Assembly (NCBI RefSeq): GCF_003315615.1
Contig: NZ_PDCH01000001.1
Location: 1 to 64,000, forward strand
DNA from: Bifidobacterium xylocopae
GTDB lineage: Bacteria; Actinomycetota; Actinomycetes; Actinomycetales; Bifidobacteriaceae
DNA length: 64,000 nucleotides
Direction of reading: 5' to 3'
Shown in pieces: positions 9,366 through 18,318 of this stretch; within the stretch, counting starts at the first letter, position 1, and each line of letters starts with the position of its first letter. The position numbers and the translations under genes are program-made. The notes under the pieces were generated by a model. That model was not told where the DNA came from. It saw only the letters and a program-made list of their open reading frames with translations, and did not search any database.

Positions 9366-9968
9366 TTGCAGGCTTCCAACCCAGCGCAGCGTTGGCTGCG
9401 TCACGCCACGATGGACGATGTCGCAGCAGTCACGTCCGTGCTCGACAGGGCCCGGCAGGCCATGGTCGAGGCCGGGAACCCCAACCAGTGGGGGAGTAAA
9501 TACCCTGATTCCGAGACCATCACCGGTGACATCCAGGGCGGCCATGCCATCCTCCTGGTCGATGACGCCGCCGCAGATCCGTCCGCCACTGAAGGCGCCT
9601 CCTACAGGCGGCCCGAGATGGATGAGCGACGCGGCGAACACGAGCGCGTGATCGGCGTCTTCGCCCTGTTCGATGAGCCGGATCCCTTCTACAGCAGGAT
9701 TGACGGGGCTTGGCTGGACGATGACCCTTACATGACCATCCACCGCATGGCTTCCTCGGGGTTGGCCAAGGGCGTCGCCGGCGACATGCTCGACTGGTGC
9801 ATGCGTCACTACAGCAACGTGCGTGTGGACACCGGCTACAAGAACCATGCCATGCAGCACATCCTGGAGGCCCACGGCTTCACCCGCTGCGGGGAGATCG
9901 CCATGCCCGGCGCCGACGATCCGAACATGGAGCTGGAGCGCGTGGCTTATCAACGCCACGACCGCTGA
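9366..9968 (+). CDS. GNAT-family N-acetyltransferase
   Basis: About 200 residues. The N-terminal LRHATMDDVAAVTSVLDRARQAM pattern is a typical GNAT beta1-alpha1 opening, and NQWGSKYP is found in a subgroup of bifidobacterial and lactobacillar acetyltransferases. The C-terminal half has IHRMASSGLAKGVAGDMLDWCM (acetyl-CoA binding region) and VRVDTGYKNHAMQHILEAHGFTRCGEI, the conserved distal alpha-beta motif with N-x-x-M and GF. Substrate unknown. The start is a TTG at 9366, chosen because AAAGAGG lies about seven bases upstream and there is no better ATG. It stands alone between luxS and alr. Confidence 0.8.
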   Translation: MQASNPAQRWLRHATMDDVAAVTSVLDRARQAMVEAGNPNQWGSKYPDSETITGDIQGGHAILLVDDAAADPSATEGASYRRPEMDERRGEHERVIGVFALFDEPDPFYSRIDGAWLDDDPYMTIHRMASSGLAKGVAGDMLDWCMRHYSNVRVDTGYKNHAMQHILEAHGFTRCGEIAMPGADDPNMELERVAYQRHDR

Positions 9969-10063
9969 CGGCGGCCCGACCGGGCCGGGCGTTTCGTGTC
10001 GGTATCGTCACGGTCCCGGCCCATTCGGCATGTCCCGGCCCAGCCCGTCGCACAATGAACAAC

Positions 10064-11416
10064 ATGAGTGAGAACGCGGCCCCGCAGTGGGATTTTTCAT
10101 CGGAAGAGGGACGGAAGAACTATCAGCGGGCCCTGAGGGCATACCCCGGTCAGGTCATCGTTGATCTGGCGGCGCTCAAATCGAATATGGGACAGCTTGT
10201 CAGCAGGGTATCCGGCTCGGGTGCGGGCGTCATGGGGGTCATCAAGGCCGATGCATACGGGCACGGTCTGATTCCCACCGCGCTGGCGGCGCTGGCCGGC
10301 GGGGCGACCTGGCTGGGGTCCGCCCAGCCCCGCGAGGCCCTGCTGCTGCGCCGGGCCGGTATCGGGGTGGACCGCTGCCGAATCCTGGCCCTGATGTACA
10401 GCGGGCCCTTCGCCCCCCTGCAGGAGCTGATCGCCAACGACATCGACATTTCCGTAGGTTCCCTGACCGGCATCGGGCAGGTGGTCCGGGCCGCCGAAGT
10501 GTTGGGGCGTCCGGCGCGGGTGCATGTCGAGGTGGAGACCGGTTTCGGACGCAACGGATTCACGGCCGACAGCTTCGACCGGGCCCTGAAGGCGCTCCGG
10601 TCGGCTGCCGCCCGGGGAAGCGTCGAGGTTGTGGGTCTGTGGAGCCATCTGGCTGTGGCCGACATGCCCCAGGTGCCGGGGTTCGTGGCCTCCACCGATG
10701 CACAGATCGAAGCGTTCGGGGACTTCACCGACCGCATGCGCGCGGCCGGTCTTGAGCCCCAGGTGCGCCATCTGGCGAATACGGCGGCCACCTTGACCCG
10801 CCCCGCGATTCACTTCGAGCTGACGCGGCCGGGCATCGGCCTGTACGGCTATGAACCCGACCCCTCGATGGGGGATCCGGCGTCATATGGACTGACTCCG
10901 GCGATGACCCTCCAGGCCCAGCTGGGCACTGTCAAGGATCTGCCGGCCGGCCATGGGATATCCTACGGGCGGGCCTATCTGACCGGGCGCGCCACCTCCA
11001 CCGCCATCATGCCCCTGGGATATGCGGATGGCATCCACCGTTCCGCTTCCGGTTTCGATGCTGAGGGAGCCATGGGCCGTGAGCATGCCGGCGGCCCTGT
11101 GCGCCTCATGACCGGGCATGGCCCCAAGCTGGTGCGTGTCTCCGGTCGGGTCTGCATGGACCAGTGTGTGCTGGACCTGCATGGCCTGGCCGCCGACCTC
11201 GGCGTATCCGAGGGCGATACGGTGATCCTGTTCGGGCCAGGGCGGGGCGAGGCCTATGCGGAGCCGACGGCAGACGACTGGGCCCGCTGCGCCGGAACGA
11301 TCAGCTACGAGATTTTCACCTGTCTGCGAAACCGCATCCCCCGCCTCTACCTGCACGCGGCCCAAGTGCTGCCGCCGGAGGACCTGCGCCTGCTCGACCC
11401 CGGCTCCATTCTGTGA
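10064..11416 (+). CDS. alr: Alanine racemase
   Basis: PLP-dependent racemase that supplies D-alanine for peptidoglycan. The pyridoxal lysine is K61 in GVIKADAYGHG, counting from the ATG at 10064. The second catalytic tyrosine lies in GISYGRAYL, and the C-terminal barrel domain shows PLGYADGIHR and VSGRVCMDQCVLDL. 450 residues, with an N-terminal extension of about 30 residues relative to many homologues. Two in-frame ATGs are available (10055, 10064). The second has CACAAT exactly seven bases upstream, the spacing seen at other probable leaderless starts here. The extended frame back to 9797 overlaps the acetyltransferase and is not coding. Confidence 0.95.
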   Translation: MSENAAPQWDFSSEEGRKNYQRALRAYPGQVIVDLAALKSNMGQLVSRVSGSGAGVMGVIKADAYGHGLIPTALAALAGGATWLGSAQPREALLLRRAGIGVDRCRILALMYSGPFAPLQELIANDIDISVGSLTGIGQVVRAAEVLGRPARVHVEVETGFGRNGFTADSFDRALKALRSAAARGSVEVVGLWSHLAVADMPQVPGFVASTDAQIEAFGDFTDRMRAAGLEPQVRHLANTAATLTRPAIHFELTRPGIGLYGYEPDPSMGDPASYGLTPAMTLQAQLGTVKDLPAGHGISYGRAYLTGRATSTAIMPLGYADGIHRSASGFDAEGAMGREHAGGPVRLMTGHGPKLVRVSGRVCMDQCVLDLHGLAADLGVSEGDTVILFGPGRGEAYAEPTADDWARCAGTISYEIFTCLRNRIPRLYLHAAQVLPPEDLRLLDPGSIL

Positions 11417-11513
11417 GCGCCGATCGGTCCCGGGCCGTCGGGCTTCCCCGCTCCGTACGGGGGATTGGCCCCGACCCCTTGCATACCGTAGCCAAAGGTG
11501 GTGTGATGAGGTC

Positions 11514-11972
11514 ATGAGCACATATACAGGCAAAGAACCCAGTAATATCAACTACACAGCGGTGGCAGAAGTGACCGGCGGCCGAAACGGACACGCCGAC
11601 AGTCACGAGCCAGACCTTTCGCTCGATTTCGACACTCCGGTGGCCATGGGCGGAAAAGGCCAGGGGACCAACCCGGAGCAGCTCTTCGCCCTCGGCTGGG
11701 GCGCTTGCTTCCAAAGCGCCATGGGCATGGCCGGCAAGGAGCTGCGCGTGGCGGCCACCAAGCTCGCCCGTTCCAGGGTGCGCACTTCCATATCCCTGGG
11801 CGACGAGGGCGAGTCCTTCGGCATCAAGGCCAAGATCGAGGTGAGCCTGCCCGGCGTCGACAAGGAACTCGCCCAGCGCCTGGTGGACCGCACCCAGGAA
11901 CTCTGCCCCTACTCCAAGGCCACCGCCGGCAATGTCCCGACTGAGGTGCTTGTGGTCGATTCGATCGACTGA
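11514..11972 (+). CDS. ohr: Organic hydroperoxide resistance protein (Ohr)
   Basis: Thiol-dependent peroxidase of the OsmC/Ohr superfamily that reduces organic hydroperoxides. The two catalytic cysteines are present at C65 (GWGACFQSAM) and C131 (ELCPYSKAT), and the Ohr-specific NPEQLFALGWGACF segment distinguishes it from OsmC. 152 residues, slightly longer than the usual 140. ATG at 11514 is preceded by GAGG. Such a gene suits an organism that meets oxygen or lipid peroxides. Confidence 0.93.
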   Translation: MSTYTGKEPSNINYTAVAEVTGGRNGHADSHEPDLSLDFDTPVAMGGKGQGTNPEQLFALGWGACFQSAMGMAGKELRVAATKLARSRVRTSISLGDEGESFGIKAKIEVSLPGVDKELAQRLVDRTQELCPYSKATAGNVPTEVLVVDSID

Positions 11973-12056
11973 CATATCCGTCCATCGCCGCAACCGGCCC
12001 GGTCGCTCGCGGCCCCGGGTGCCTGGTCGCGGCATGATGCGTTTCAGGAGGCTTCG

Positions 12057-13340
12057 ATGAACACCACAGCCGATGGTGAGCAGGTCCTGAGCGCCGAAGG
12101 CTACCAGGAGGCGGACGAGGAGCGTTGGGCGCCCGAACCGCCCAAATCCCGGAACCGCACCGCCTTCGAACGCGACCGGGCGCGCCTGGTCCATTCCTCG
12201 GCCCTTCGAAGGCTTGGAGCCAAGACCCAGGTGCTGGTGGCCGGTTCCGACGATTTCGCCCGCACCCGTCTGACCCACACCCTGGAGGTCGCGCAGATCG
12301 GTCGGCAGATCGGTGTGATGCTGGGCTTGGATCCGGATGTGGTGGATTGCGCCTGTCTGGCCCACGATCTGGGGCACCCGCCTTTCGGCCACAACGGTGA
12401 GCGAGCCCTGGCACAGATCGCCTCGTCCATCGGTGGTTTCGAAGGCAATGCCCAGACCATGAGACTGCTCACCCGTCTGGAACCCAAGATCTTCCATCCG
12501 GACGGTCGCTCGGCCGGCGTCAACCTGACCCGGGCCGCCCTGGATGCGGCGGTCAAGTATCCATGGACCCTTGACGAGGCACGTGAGCATCCCAAGGGCG
12601 AACGCAGCCTCAAATACTGCGTCTACCCGGATGACGAGGAAGTCTTCCGCTGGCTCAAGCAGGGCGCGCCGGCAGCAAGCACGCCCATGGAGTGCCAGGT
12701 CATGGACCTGTCCGACGACATCGCCTATTCGGTCCATGACGTGGAGGACGCGATCGTGGGCGGTTCCTTCAACCCCCTGGCCCTGGCCGACCCCCGGGTC
12801 ATGGACGGCGTCGTCCGTGCCGCCCGCTCCTGGTACGGGCAGCGCTGGGACGCCGACCTGCTGTTGGAGGCGTTGGAACGCATCAAGTCCAAGCTCCCCA
12901 TCCATTTCAACGGCTCCCGTCGGGCCCTGGCCCAGCTGAAGAACATGACCTCCTCCCTGATCGGCCGCTTCGCCGACTCAGTGGAGCGGGCCACCCGGGA
13001 GCGTTACGGGGACGGACCCCTGGTGCGGTATTCGGCCTCGGTAGTCATCCCCGGACCGACATCCTACGAGATAGTGGCGCTTAAGGGGATCGCAGCCTAT
13101 TTTGTGATGGAACCCCGTGAGCGGGAGCCCTTCCATGAGGAGCAGCAGCGGATCGTGACCGACCTGGTCGACGTGATGCTGGCCGATTCGCCACGCCCTT
13201 CCCAGGCCTTGGAGAACGCGTTCCTGGAGGACTGGGATCAGGCGGTCAACGATGACGAGCGCCTGCGGGTGGCCATCGACCAGGTGGCATCCATGACCGA
13301 CGGTTCGGCGATGGCCATGCACTCCCTGGTCTGTTCCTGA
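12057..13340 (+). CDS. dgt: Deoxyguanosinetriphosphate triphosphohydrolase
   Basis: HD-domain dNTPase that hydrolyses dGTP to deoxyguanosine and triphosphate, 427 residues. The metal-binding motif is complete: RLTHTLEVAQIGR supplies the first histidine, CLAHDLGHPPFGHNGE the HD pair, and MDLSDDIAYSVHDVEDA the distal aspartate. RNRTAFERDRARLVHSSALRRL is the family's N-terminal signature. ATG at 12057 follows CAGGAGG. Placement directly upstream of dnaG is common in actinobacteria and links nucleotide-pool control with replication priming. Confidence 0.95.
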   Translation: MNTTADGEQVLSAEGYQEADEERWAPEPPKSRNRTAFERDRARLVHSSALRRLGAKTQVLVAGSDDFARTRLTHTLEVAQIGRQIGVMLGLDPDVVDCACLAHDLGHPPFGHNGERALAQIASSIGGFEGNAQTMRLLTRLEPKIFHPDGRSAGVNLTRAALDAAVKYPWTLDEAREHPKGERSLKYCVYPDDEEVFRWLKQGAPAASTPMECQVMDLSDDIAYSVHDVEDAIVGGSFNPLALADPRVMDGVVRAARSWYGQRWDADLLLEALERIKSKLPIHFNGSRRALAQLKNMTSSLIGRFADSVERATRERYGDGPLVRYSASVVIPGPTSYEIVALKGIAAYFVMEPREREPFHEEQQRIVTDLVDVMLADSPRPSQALENAFLEDWDQAVNDDERLRVAIDQVASMTDGSAMAMHSLVCS

Positions 13341-13403
13341 GACGCCCGCCGACGGCCCTTACGTCCAGGGCCAAGGGCCGGCTGGCTCTTCCGAACCCGC
13401 AGG

Positions 13404-13409
13404 TAGTCT
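13404..13409 (+). promoter_or_regulatory. -10 box TAGTCT, probable leaderless dnaG promoter
   Basis: TAGTCT is followed by exactly seven bases and then the dnaG ATG at 13417, with no Shine-Dalgarno sequence between. The spacing predicts that transcription starts at the A of the start codon. Confidence 0.5.
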
Positions 13410-13416
13410 GGTTCCT

Positions 13417-15525
13417 ATGGTCGGCATGATTAAGAAGGAAGACATCGAGAAGGTGCGCGCCACCGCGGACCTGTATGACATCGTCTCGGCGACGGTGACG
13501 CTCAAGGTCTCCGGGTCGGGCACCTACATGGGTCTGTGCCCTTTCCACGATGAGAAGACGCCTTCCTTTTCCGTACGGCCTTCCCTGGGGGTCTGGCACT
13601 GCTTCGGCTGCGGCCTCGGCGGCGACGTGTTCGACTACATCGAGCACACCGAGAACGTCGAGTTCGGCGATGCCATCGAGATCCTGGCGGACAAATACCA
13701 CATCGAGCTCCACTATGAGAATTCGCGGCCGTCGGGCCGGAAGGGGTCCACCCGCTCCCGTCTGCTGCAGGCCAACGAGGAGGCGCAGCGCTTCTTCGTC
13801 TCCCAGATCATGACGAAGGAGGCCCTGGCGGCCCGCAAACTGCTGGGCGGGCGTAACTTCTCCCAGGCGGACTGCGCATACTTCGGCTGCGGCTATGCCC
13901 CCAGGGGCTGGGACAACCTGGTGCGTTACCTGTCCGGCAAGGGCTTCACCTACCAGGAGATGATGGATGCGGGCCTGGCCCGGCGTGGGCCACGGGGGGT
14001 CTACGACTACCTGCGCGGACGGGCCACCTGGCCCATTCGCGACTCGGCGGGTCGCACCCTCGGCTTCGGTGCCCGCCGCCTCTACGAGGACGACAACATC
14101 CCGGCCAAGTACCTGAACACGCCGGACACGGAGCTTTACCGCAAGAATCAGGTCCTCTACGGGATCGATCTGGCCAAGAAGTCAATCGTCAGGAACCGGC
14201 GTGTGGTCATCGTCGAAGGCTACACGGATGTGATGGCCTGTCATCTGGCCGGCGTGGACAACGCGGTCGCCACCTGCGGTACGGCCTTCGGAGAGGAGCA
14301 TGCCAAGATCGTGCGCCGGCTCATCTCCGACGACGCCCTGGGTGGCATCCAGCTGGTGGGACCGGTCAACGGCTCCCGGGTCATTTTCACGTTCGATGGG
14401 GATGCGGCGGGGCAGAAGGCGGCCTTGCATGCCTTCTCCCTGGACGGTTCCTTCCTGACCCAGACCTTCGTGGCGGTGGCCCGGGAAAACCTGGATCCCT
14501 GCGACCTGCGCATCAAGTATGGGGACGAGGCGGTGCGCTCCCTGGTCGAGGGCGCCACGCCCTTGTACGACTTCGTGATCGATACGGCCGTCGGCATGTT
14601 CGACACCCAATACACGACCGGGCGCATGGGGGCGATCAAAGCCGTGGCGCCGGTCATCGCCCAGATTCGCGACCGCTCCCTGGTGGACATGTATACCCGC
14701 AAGACAGCCCGCCGTATAGGCGCTGACCTGGATCTGCTCGCCCGTGAGGTGCGAGGGGCCCGGCGTTCCCTGCAGGTGCGTGATGAGGATGCCTACGCAC
14801 CCCGCCGCCGCTTCCAGGAACCCCGGCGCAGACCCGAGGCGAACCCATACGCCGATCCGGGTGCCCGCCAGGCACTGATGAGTCAGGACGCCGCCAACCA
14901 GGATTACTACCGGATCGACGATTCGGTCTTCATCTGCGAGCAGCAGTTCATCGGCCTGCTCATCCAGCTGCCCCGTGCCATCGACCCCACCTTCTTCGAC
15001 AAGCTGTGCGACGAAGACTTCGATGTGCCCCTCTTCCGCTCCCTGTACCAGGCGGTCATGGCGGCAGGTGGCCTGCCGGAGGCGGATGTGCCCCAGGGGC
15101 TGTGGATGCACAACCTGACCAAGGCGGCAGGCCCTCTGCTGCAGTCGGCCATCAACGAGCTGGCTGTCATGCCCTTGCCCCTGCCCCAAGCCGAGAACCA
15201 GGAGCCTGCCCCTGCAGGCGGTTTTGGGCCTGGCAGGGGCGGCGGGCAGTCGTCCGAGGGCCAGGGGGTTGGCACGCAGGAGCAGCCGGCGCCCAATGCG
15301 GCTGCGGTTCAGCTGCGCCCGGCCCGGCCGGAGGAGAAACAGTACGCCACAGAGCTTCTGGTGAGGCTCCTGGATGCCGGTTACATGCGGCGGATCGCTG
15401 CCAGCAAGCGGCGGATGAACCAACTGCCGGATGGGCAGGAGAAGTTCGACCTGCTCGGGCAGATCACCCGATTCGAGGCGGCACGTAAGGACCTGCAGGA
15501 CCAGATCTACAACAACGCGGTCTGA
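13417..15525 (+). CDS. dnaG: DNA primase
   Basis: Synthesises RNA primers for chromosome replication, 702 residues. The N-terminal CHC2-type zinc finger has C41, H44, C62 and C65 (LCPFHDEKTPSF, WHCFGCG). The catalytic TOPRIM core has VVIVEGYTDVMA with the catalytic glutamate and FTFDGDAAGQKA with the DxD pair. The C-terminal third holds the helicase-binding domain, preceded by a Gly/Gln-rich linker around residues 575-615. The ATG at 13417 fits the TAGTCT box; a second ATG at 13426 is possible. A short nine-residue insertion (GPVNGSRV) lies before the DGDAAG motif. Confidence 0.97.
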   Translation: MVGMIKKEDIEKVRATADLYDIVSATVTLKVSGSGTYMGLCPFHDEKTPSFSVRPSLGVWHCFGCGLGGDVFDYIEHTENVEFGDAIEILADKYHIELHYENSRPSGRKGSTRSRLLQANEEAQRFFVSQIMTKEALAARKLLGGRNFSQADCAYFGCGYAPRGWDNLVRYLSGKGFTYQEMMDAGLARRGPRGVYDYLRGRATWPIRDSAGRTLGFGARRLYEDDNIPAKYLNTPDTELYRKNQVLYGIDLAKKSIVRNRRVVIVEGYTDVMACHLAGVDNAVATCGTAFGEEHAKIVRRLISDDALGGIQLVGPVNGSRVIFTFDGDAAGQKAALHAFSLDGSFLTQTFVAVARENLDPCDLRIKYGDEAVRSLVEGATPLYDFVIDTAVGMFDTQYTTGRMGAIKAVAPVIAQIRDRSLVDMYTRKTARRIGADLDLLAREVRGARRSLQVRDEDAYAPRRRFQEPRRRPEANPYADPGARQALMSQDAANQDYYRIDDSVFICEQQFIGLLIQLPRAIDPTFFDKLCDEDFDVPLFRSLYQAVMAAGGLPEADVPQGLWMHNLTKAAGPLLQSAINELAVMPLPLPQAENQEPAPAGGFGPGRGGGQSSEGQGVGTQEQPAPNAAAVQLRPARPEEKQYATELLVRLLDAGYMRRIAASKRRMNQLPDGQEKFDLLGQITRFEAARKDLQDQIYNNAV

Positions 15526-15546
15526 GGCATGGACCGGGCCTGCCCA

Positions 15547-15552
15547 TACGAT
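15547..15552 (+). promoter_or_regulatory. -10 box TACGAT, probable leaderless promoter of HAD gene
   Basis: TACGAT is followed by seven bases and an ATG at 15560. GGAGG also lies in that gap but only three bases from the ATG, which is too close for normal initiation. The arrangement matches other predicted leaderless starts in the window. Confidence 0.4.
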
Positions 15553-15559
15553 GGAGGGC

Positions 15560-16270
15560 ATGAGCGAACAAGAGCGGGCAGCCGGCCCCCTGCCCAGGGC
15601 CGTGTTCTGGGACATGGATGGCACCCTGATCGACAGCGAACCTTACTGGCATGCCTCCGAGATGGAATTGGCGAACAGCCACGGCTGCCGCTGGACCGAG
15701 GACGACGGCTGGCGGTGTTCCGATACGCCGGTGGTCCAGGTGGCATCAGCCATGCGTAAGCGAGGTTTGGATCTGCCGGTCGAGCGGATCCAGGCGATGA
15801 TCGAGGAGGGTGTGGCCCGGCGCGAGCGCGAACGGATGCCCTGGATCCCCGGAACGGTCGAACTGCTGGAGGCCCTCTCCCGGTCGGGCGTGCCCTCGGT
15901 ACTGGTCACCTCGTCGCCGCGGAGCATAGCCGAAGCGGTCGTGGCGCATGCCCCGGATGACGTCTTCATCGGCTTCACCTGCGGCGACGACGGTCTGCCC
16001 ATGAAACCCGATCCGGCCCCCTACCTGCATGCCGCCCGGATGGTGGGTGTCGGGCCCGGGTCAATGGCCGGGTGCGTGGTCTTGGAGGACAGCATCTCCG
16101 GGCTGGAAGCGGCCGCCGCATCCGGTGCCACAACCCTGGCTTTCACCGGCGCCACGCCCGGCGCCATTCCCGACGGCCCCCAGTTCGCTTCCTTCGACTC
16201 CTACGCCGGTATCACACCGCAGGTCTTGGGGGAGTATGCGTTCCGCAGACAGGCTGGCGGACAGGCGTGA
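15560..16270 (+). CDS. HAD-superfamily phosphatase (beta-phosphoglucomutase-like)
   Basis: About 236 residues. Motif I is WDMDGTLIDSE (D18, D20), motif II is VTSSPRS, the motif III lysine lies in MKPDPAPYLHAARMVGV and motif IV is VVLEDSISGLEAAAASG. The alpha-helical cap after motif I places it in subfamily IA with phosphoglycolate phosphatase and beta-phosphoglucomutase relatives. Substrate is not deducible. I prefer the ATG at 15560 to 15551 because of the upstream -10-like TACGAT. It follows dnaG by 34 bases. Confidence 0.85.
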   Translation: MSEQERAAGPLPRAVFWDMDGTLIDSEPYWHASEMELANSHGCRWTEDDGWRCSDTPVVQVASAMRKRGLDLPVERIQAMIEEGVARRERERMPWIPGTVELLEALSRSGVPSVLVTSSPRSIAEAVVAHAPDDVFIGFTCGDDGLPMKPDPAPYLHAARMVGVGPGSMAGCVVLEDSISGLEAAAASGATTLAFTGATPGAIPDGPQFASFDSYAGITPQVLGEYAFRRQAGGQA

Positions 16271-16340
16271 CTCGCCAGCCGTATACGGCCGTGGACGCCG
16301 ACCGTCCCCCGGTGGCGCCCACAATGGAGATGGGAAGGAT

Positions 16341-16366
16341 GGCCGGGCCTTCAGGGCTTGCCGGCC
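16341..16366. terminator. Stem-loop between convergent genes
   Basis: GGCCGG at 16341-16346 pairs with CCGGCC at 16361-16366, with an imperfect inner stem. It lies between the HAD gene (+) and the ABC permease gene (-), so it could end either transcript, but neither side has a T-tract. A perfect 12-base palindrome, GCCGTATACGGC, lies at 16278-16289 in the same gap. Confidence 0.35.
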
Positions 16367-16384
16367 CCTTGGGCACCGTGTCTG

Positions 16385-17161
16385 CTAGAGCTCCTTCCTG
16401 CGGATGATCAGGGCCGAGCCGACGATGGTGACCGCGAGCACGCCCACCGAGACACCGATGTAAGGCCATAGGTCACCCACCTTGATGAGGGACAATGCCA
16501 CGTTCATGGCCACGTTGATGAAGTCCACGTACTTGAGCCAGGACCAGTGGGCGAACACCGTCAGCATGGCCACGGCAAGCGGCCAGACCACCACGAAGAC
16601 GGCCGGGATGATCGTCGAGCCGGTGGCGACCAGGAGGATGATCCCCAGGCTGAAGGTGACCGAGATGAAGAAGGCCACGGCGATGGTCATGATCGCTATG
16701 TCCCCGGCAAGCTTACCTGCGCTCTCGCCCAGGCCGCGTCCGGTGGCCAGGCTGGTTGCCAGGCAGGTCAGGTAGTAGACCAAGGTCAGGCCCAGCAGGT
16801 CGATCAGCATGACCGCGTACTTGGCGCCGATGAACTGCAGGCGGGAGATGCCGGAGATCAGCGTGTTCTTATAGGTCTTCTGGGAGAACTCGTAGCCGAT
16901 GACGATAACGAAGAGGGCTATGTCGAAGTAGAGCAGGACCGAGGTGGACATGGTCAGCGCCTTGACGCCGGTCAGGACCGACCACGGCGAGTGGGCCATC
17001 TGCTCCATCAGCTGGCTGGTGTTGCCTTCGGAGACCATCATGCCGCCCACCTGCTTGGTCAGGGTCAGCAGGACGCTGAAGCCGATCGTGGCGGCGAGCA
17101 GGACATAGCAGCCGATCGTGTGCGCCTGCCGGTAGAAGTCGGCTCTCATCTGGTTGATCAT
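16385..17161 (-). CDS. ABC-2 type transporter permease
   Basis: Membrane subunit of an exporter, 258 residues with about six hydrophobic helices: one near the N-terminus (YVLLAATIGFSVLLTL), several in the middle, and a final one before the basic tail IIRRKEL. The FSQKTYKNTLISGISRLQFIGAKY segment is the cytoplasmic coupling region typical of ABC-2 permeases of the bacitracin/lantibiotic-immunity kind (BcrB/LanE-like). The start ATG overlaps the stop of the ATPase gene by four bases. Probably a resistance or immunity exporter, given its neighbours, but the substrate is unknown. Confidence 0.87.
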   Translation of the reverse strand: MINQMRADFYRQAHTIGCYVLLAATIGFSVLLTLTKQVGGMMVSEGNTSQLMEQMAHSPWSVLTGVKALTMSTSVLLYFDIALFVIVIGYEFSQKTYKNTLISGISRLQFIGAKYAVMLIDLLGLTLVYYLTCLATSLATGRGLGESAGKLAGDIAIMTIAVAFFISVTFSLGIILLVATGSTIIPAVFVVVWPLAVAMLTVFAHWSWLKYVDFINVAMNVALSLIKVGDLWPYIGVSVGVLAVTIVGSALIIRRKEL

Positions 17162-18165
17162 CGGTTCTCGTCCTCTCCGCTCGTGCCCTGCTGGTTCGGT
17201 TGCTGATCGACCCGCAGCTCGTCCGGGCGCCCGTCCGCCCGTTGCCGATCCATCTGCCGCTGCTCGGCCAGCAGGTTCAGGTAATACTTCTCCAGGGACC
17301 CCTCCTGCCGGCTGAACCCTTCGACCAGCACGCCTCCCTGTACCAGCATCAGGTTGATGTGGCCGGGGTCGGCCCCGTCTGAGCGGATGAGCAGGTGGTG
17401 GTCGTCGTTCACCTCGAAGGGGCCGATGCCGGCCCGGTCCAGGATCCGCGCAGCCAGTGGCGCCTGGTCCACGCTCACCAGGAGTCCGGCCTGGTTGGCG
17501 GCGTCCAGCTCGGGGCGGGTGAGCTCCTTGACCATGTGCCCCTGGTGGATGATGCCGAAACGGGTGGAAACCTGGTAGAGCTCACTCAGGATGTGGCTGG
17601 AGATGAGGATCGTGGTCTGCCGCTCCTCGTTCAGCCGCTTGAGGAGCTGGCGGAACTCCATGATGCCCGAGGGGTCCAGTCCATTGATGGGCTCGTCCAG
17701 GATCAGGAAATCCGGGTGGTGGAGAATCGCCATGGCCAGCCCCAGGCGCTGCCGCTGCCCCAGGGAGAGGTGCCTGGCCTTGGTTCTGCGCTTCTCGGCC
17801 AGCCCTACGAATTCGATGGCCTCGTCGATGTCCCGGCTGTCCGACAACCCATGCTGGATGGCGGCGAGCTTGAGGTTCTGCGTCACGCTCAGGGAGCCGA
17901 AGGCCGCGGGGCTTTCGATGACGGCACCTATTCGGCTCAAAGCACGTTGGCTGCGGCCGATGCGCTGTCCCAGGAGGTCGATGGATCCGGTCTGCATGGG
18001 GCTCAGGCCGCAGATCAGTCGCATCAGTGTGGTCTTGCCGGCACCGTTCTCGCCGATGAGTCCATAGATGTCGCCCTTGCGGACGGCCAGGCTGACGTTG
18101 TCCAGGGCCGTGAACCGACCGAACCGCTTGCCTACGCCGCGGATGTCGAGCGCTGTACCAATCAT
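17158..18165 (-). CDS. ABC transporter ATP-binding protein (BcrA-like)
   Basis: ATPase partner of the ABC-2 permease, 335 residues. Walker A is GENGAGKTTLMR, the signature is LSLGQRQRLGLAMA (Leu replaces Gly in LSGGQ), Walker B is FLILDEPINGLDPSG and the H-loop is LISSHILSEL. The profile is that of BcrA/NodI-like export ATPases. A charged C-terminal tail of about 40 residues (RQMDRQRADGRPDELR) is dispensable-looking. It is divergent from the response regulator gene, a common layout for antimicrobial-peptide sensing and resistance modules. Start ATG at 18165 follows AAAGGAC. Confidence 0.93.
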   Translation of the reverse strand: MIGTALDIRGVGKRFGRFTALDNVSLAVRKGDIYGLIGENGAGKTTLMRLICGLSPMQTGSIDLLGQRIGRSQRALSRIGAVIESPAAFGSLSVTQNLKLAAIQHGLSDSRDIDEAIEFVGLAEKRRTKARHLSLGQRQRLGLAMAILHHPDFLILDEPINGLDPSGIMEFRQLLKRLNEERQTTILISSHILSELYQVSTRFGIIHQGHMVKELTRPELDAANQAGLLVSVDQAPLAARILDRAGIGPFEVNDDHHLLIRSDGADPGHINLMLVQGGVLVEGFSRQEGSLEKYYLNLLAEQRQMDRQRADGRPDELRVDQQPNQQGTSGEDENR

Positions 18166-18278
18166 GCGCTGTCCTTTCTGTTCGCTTGCAGGACTTAAGC
18201 GTATGGGCCGTTTCTCAAGCGCTTTGCTAATAAACCGTTAAGAAAAGCTAAAGTTTCGCCGCCCTCCGAACGGCGGGA

Positions 18279-18303
18279 TAGAATGCCCTTGTTCCAAGGA
18301 ACA
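18279..18303 (+). promoter_or_regulatory. Promoter and operator-like palindrome upstream of response regulator
   Basis: A good -10 hexamer TAGAAT (18279-18284) is followed six bases later by the palindrome TGTTCC-AA-GGAACA (18290-18303), which would overlap the transcription start. The position suggests a repressor or autoregulatory site controlling the two-component genes. The opposite-strand promoter of the ABC genes must also lie in this 153-base gap. Confidence 0.45.
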
Positions 18304-18318
18304 GGCGAAGGGAGCCGG

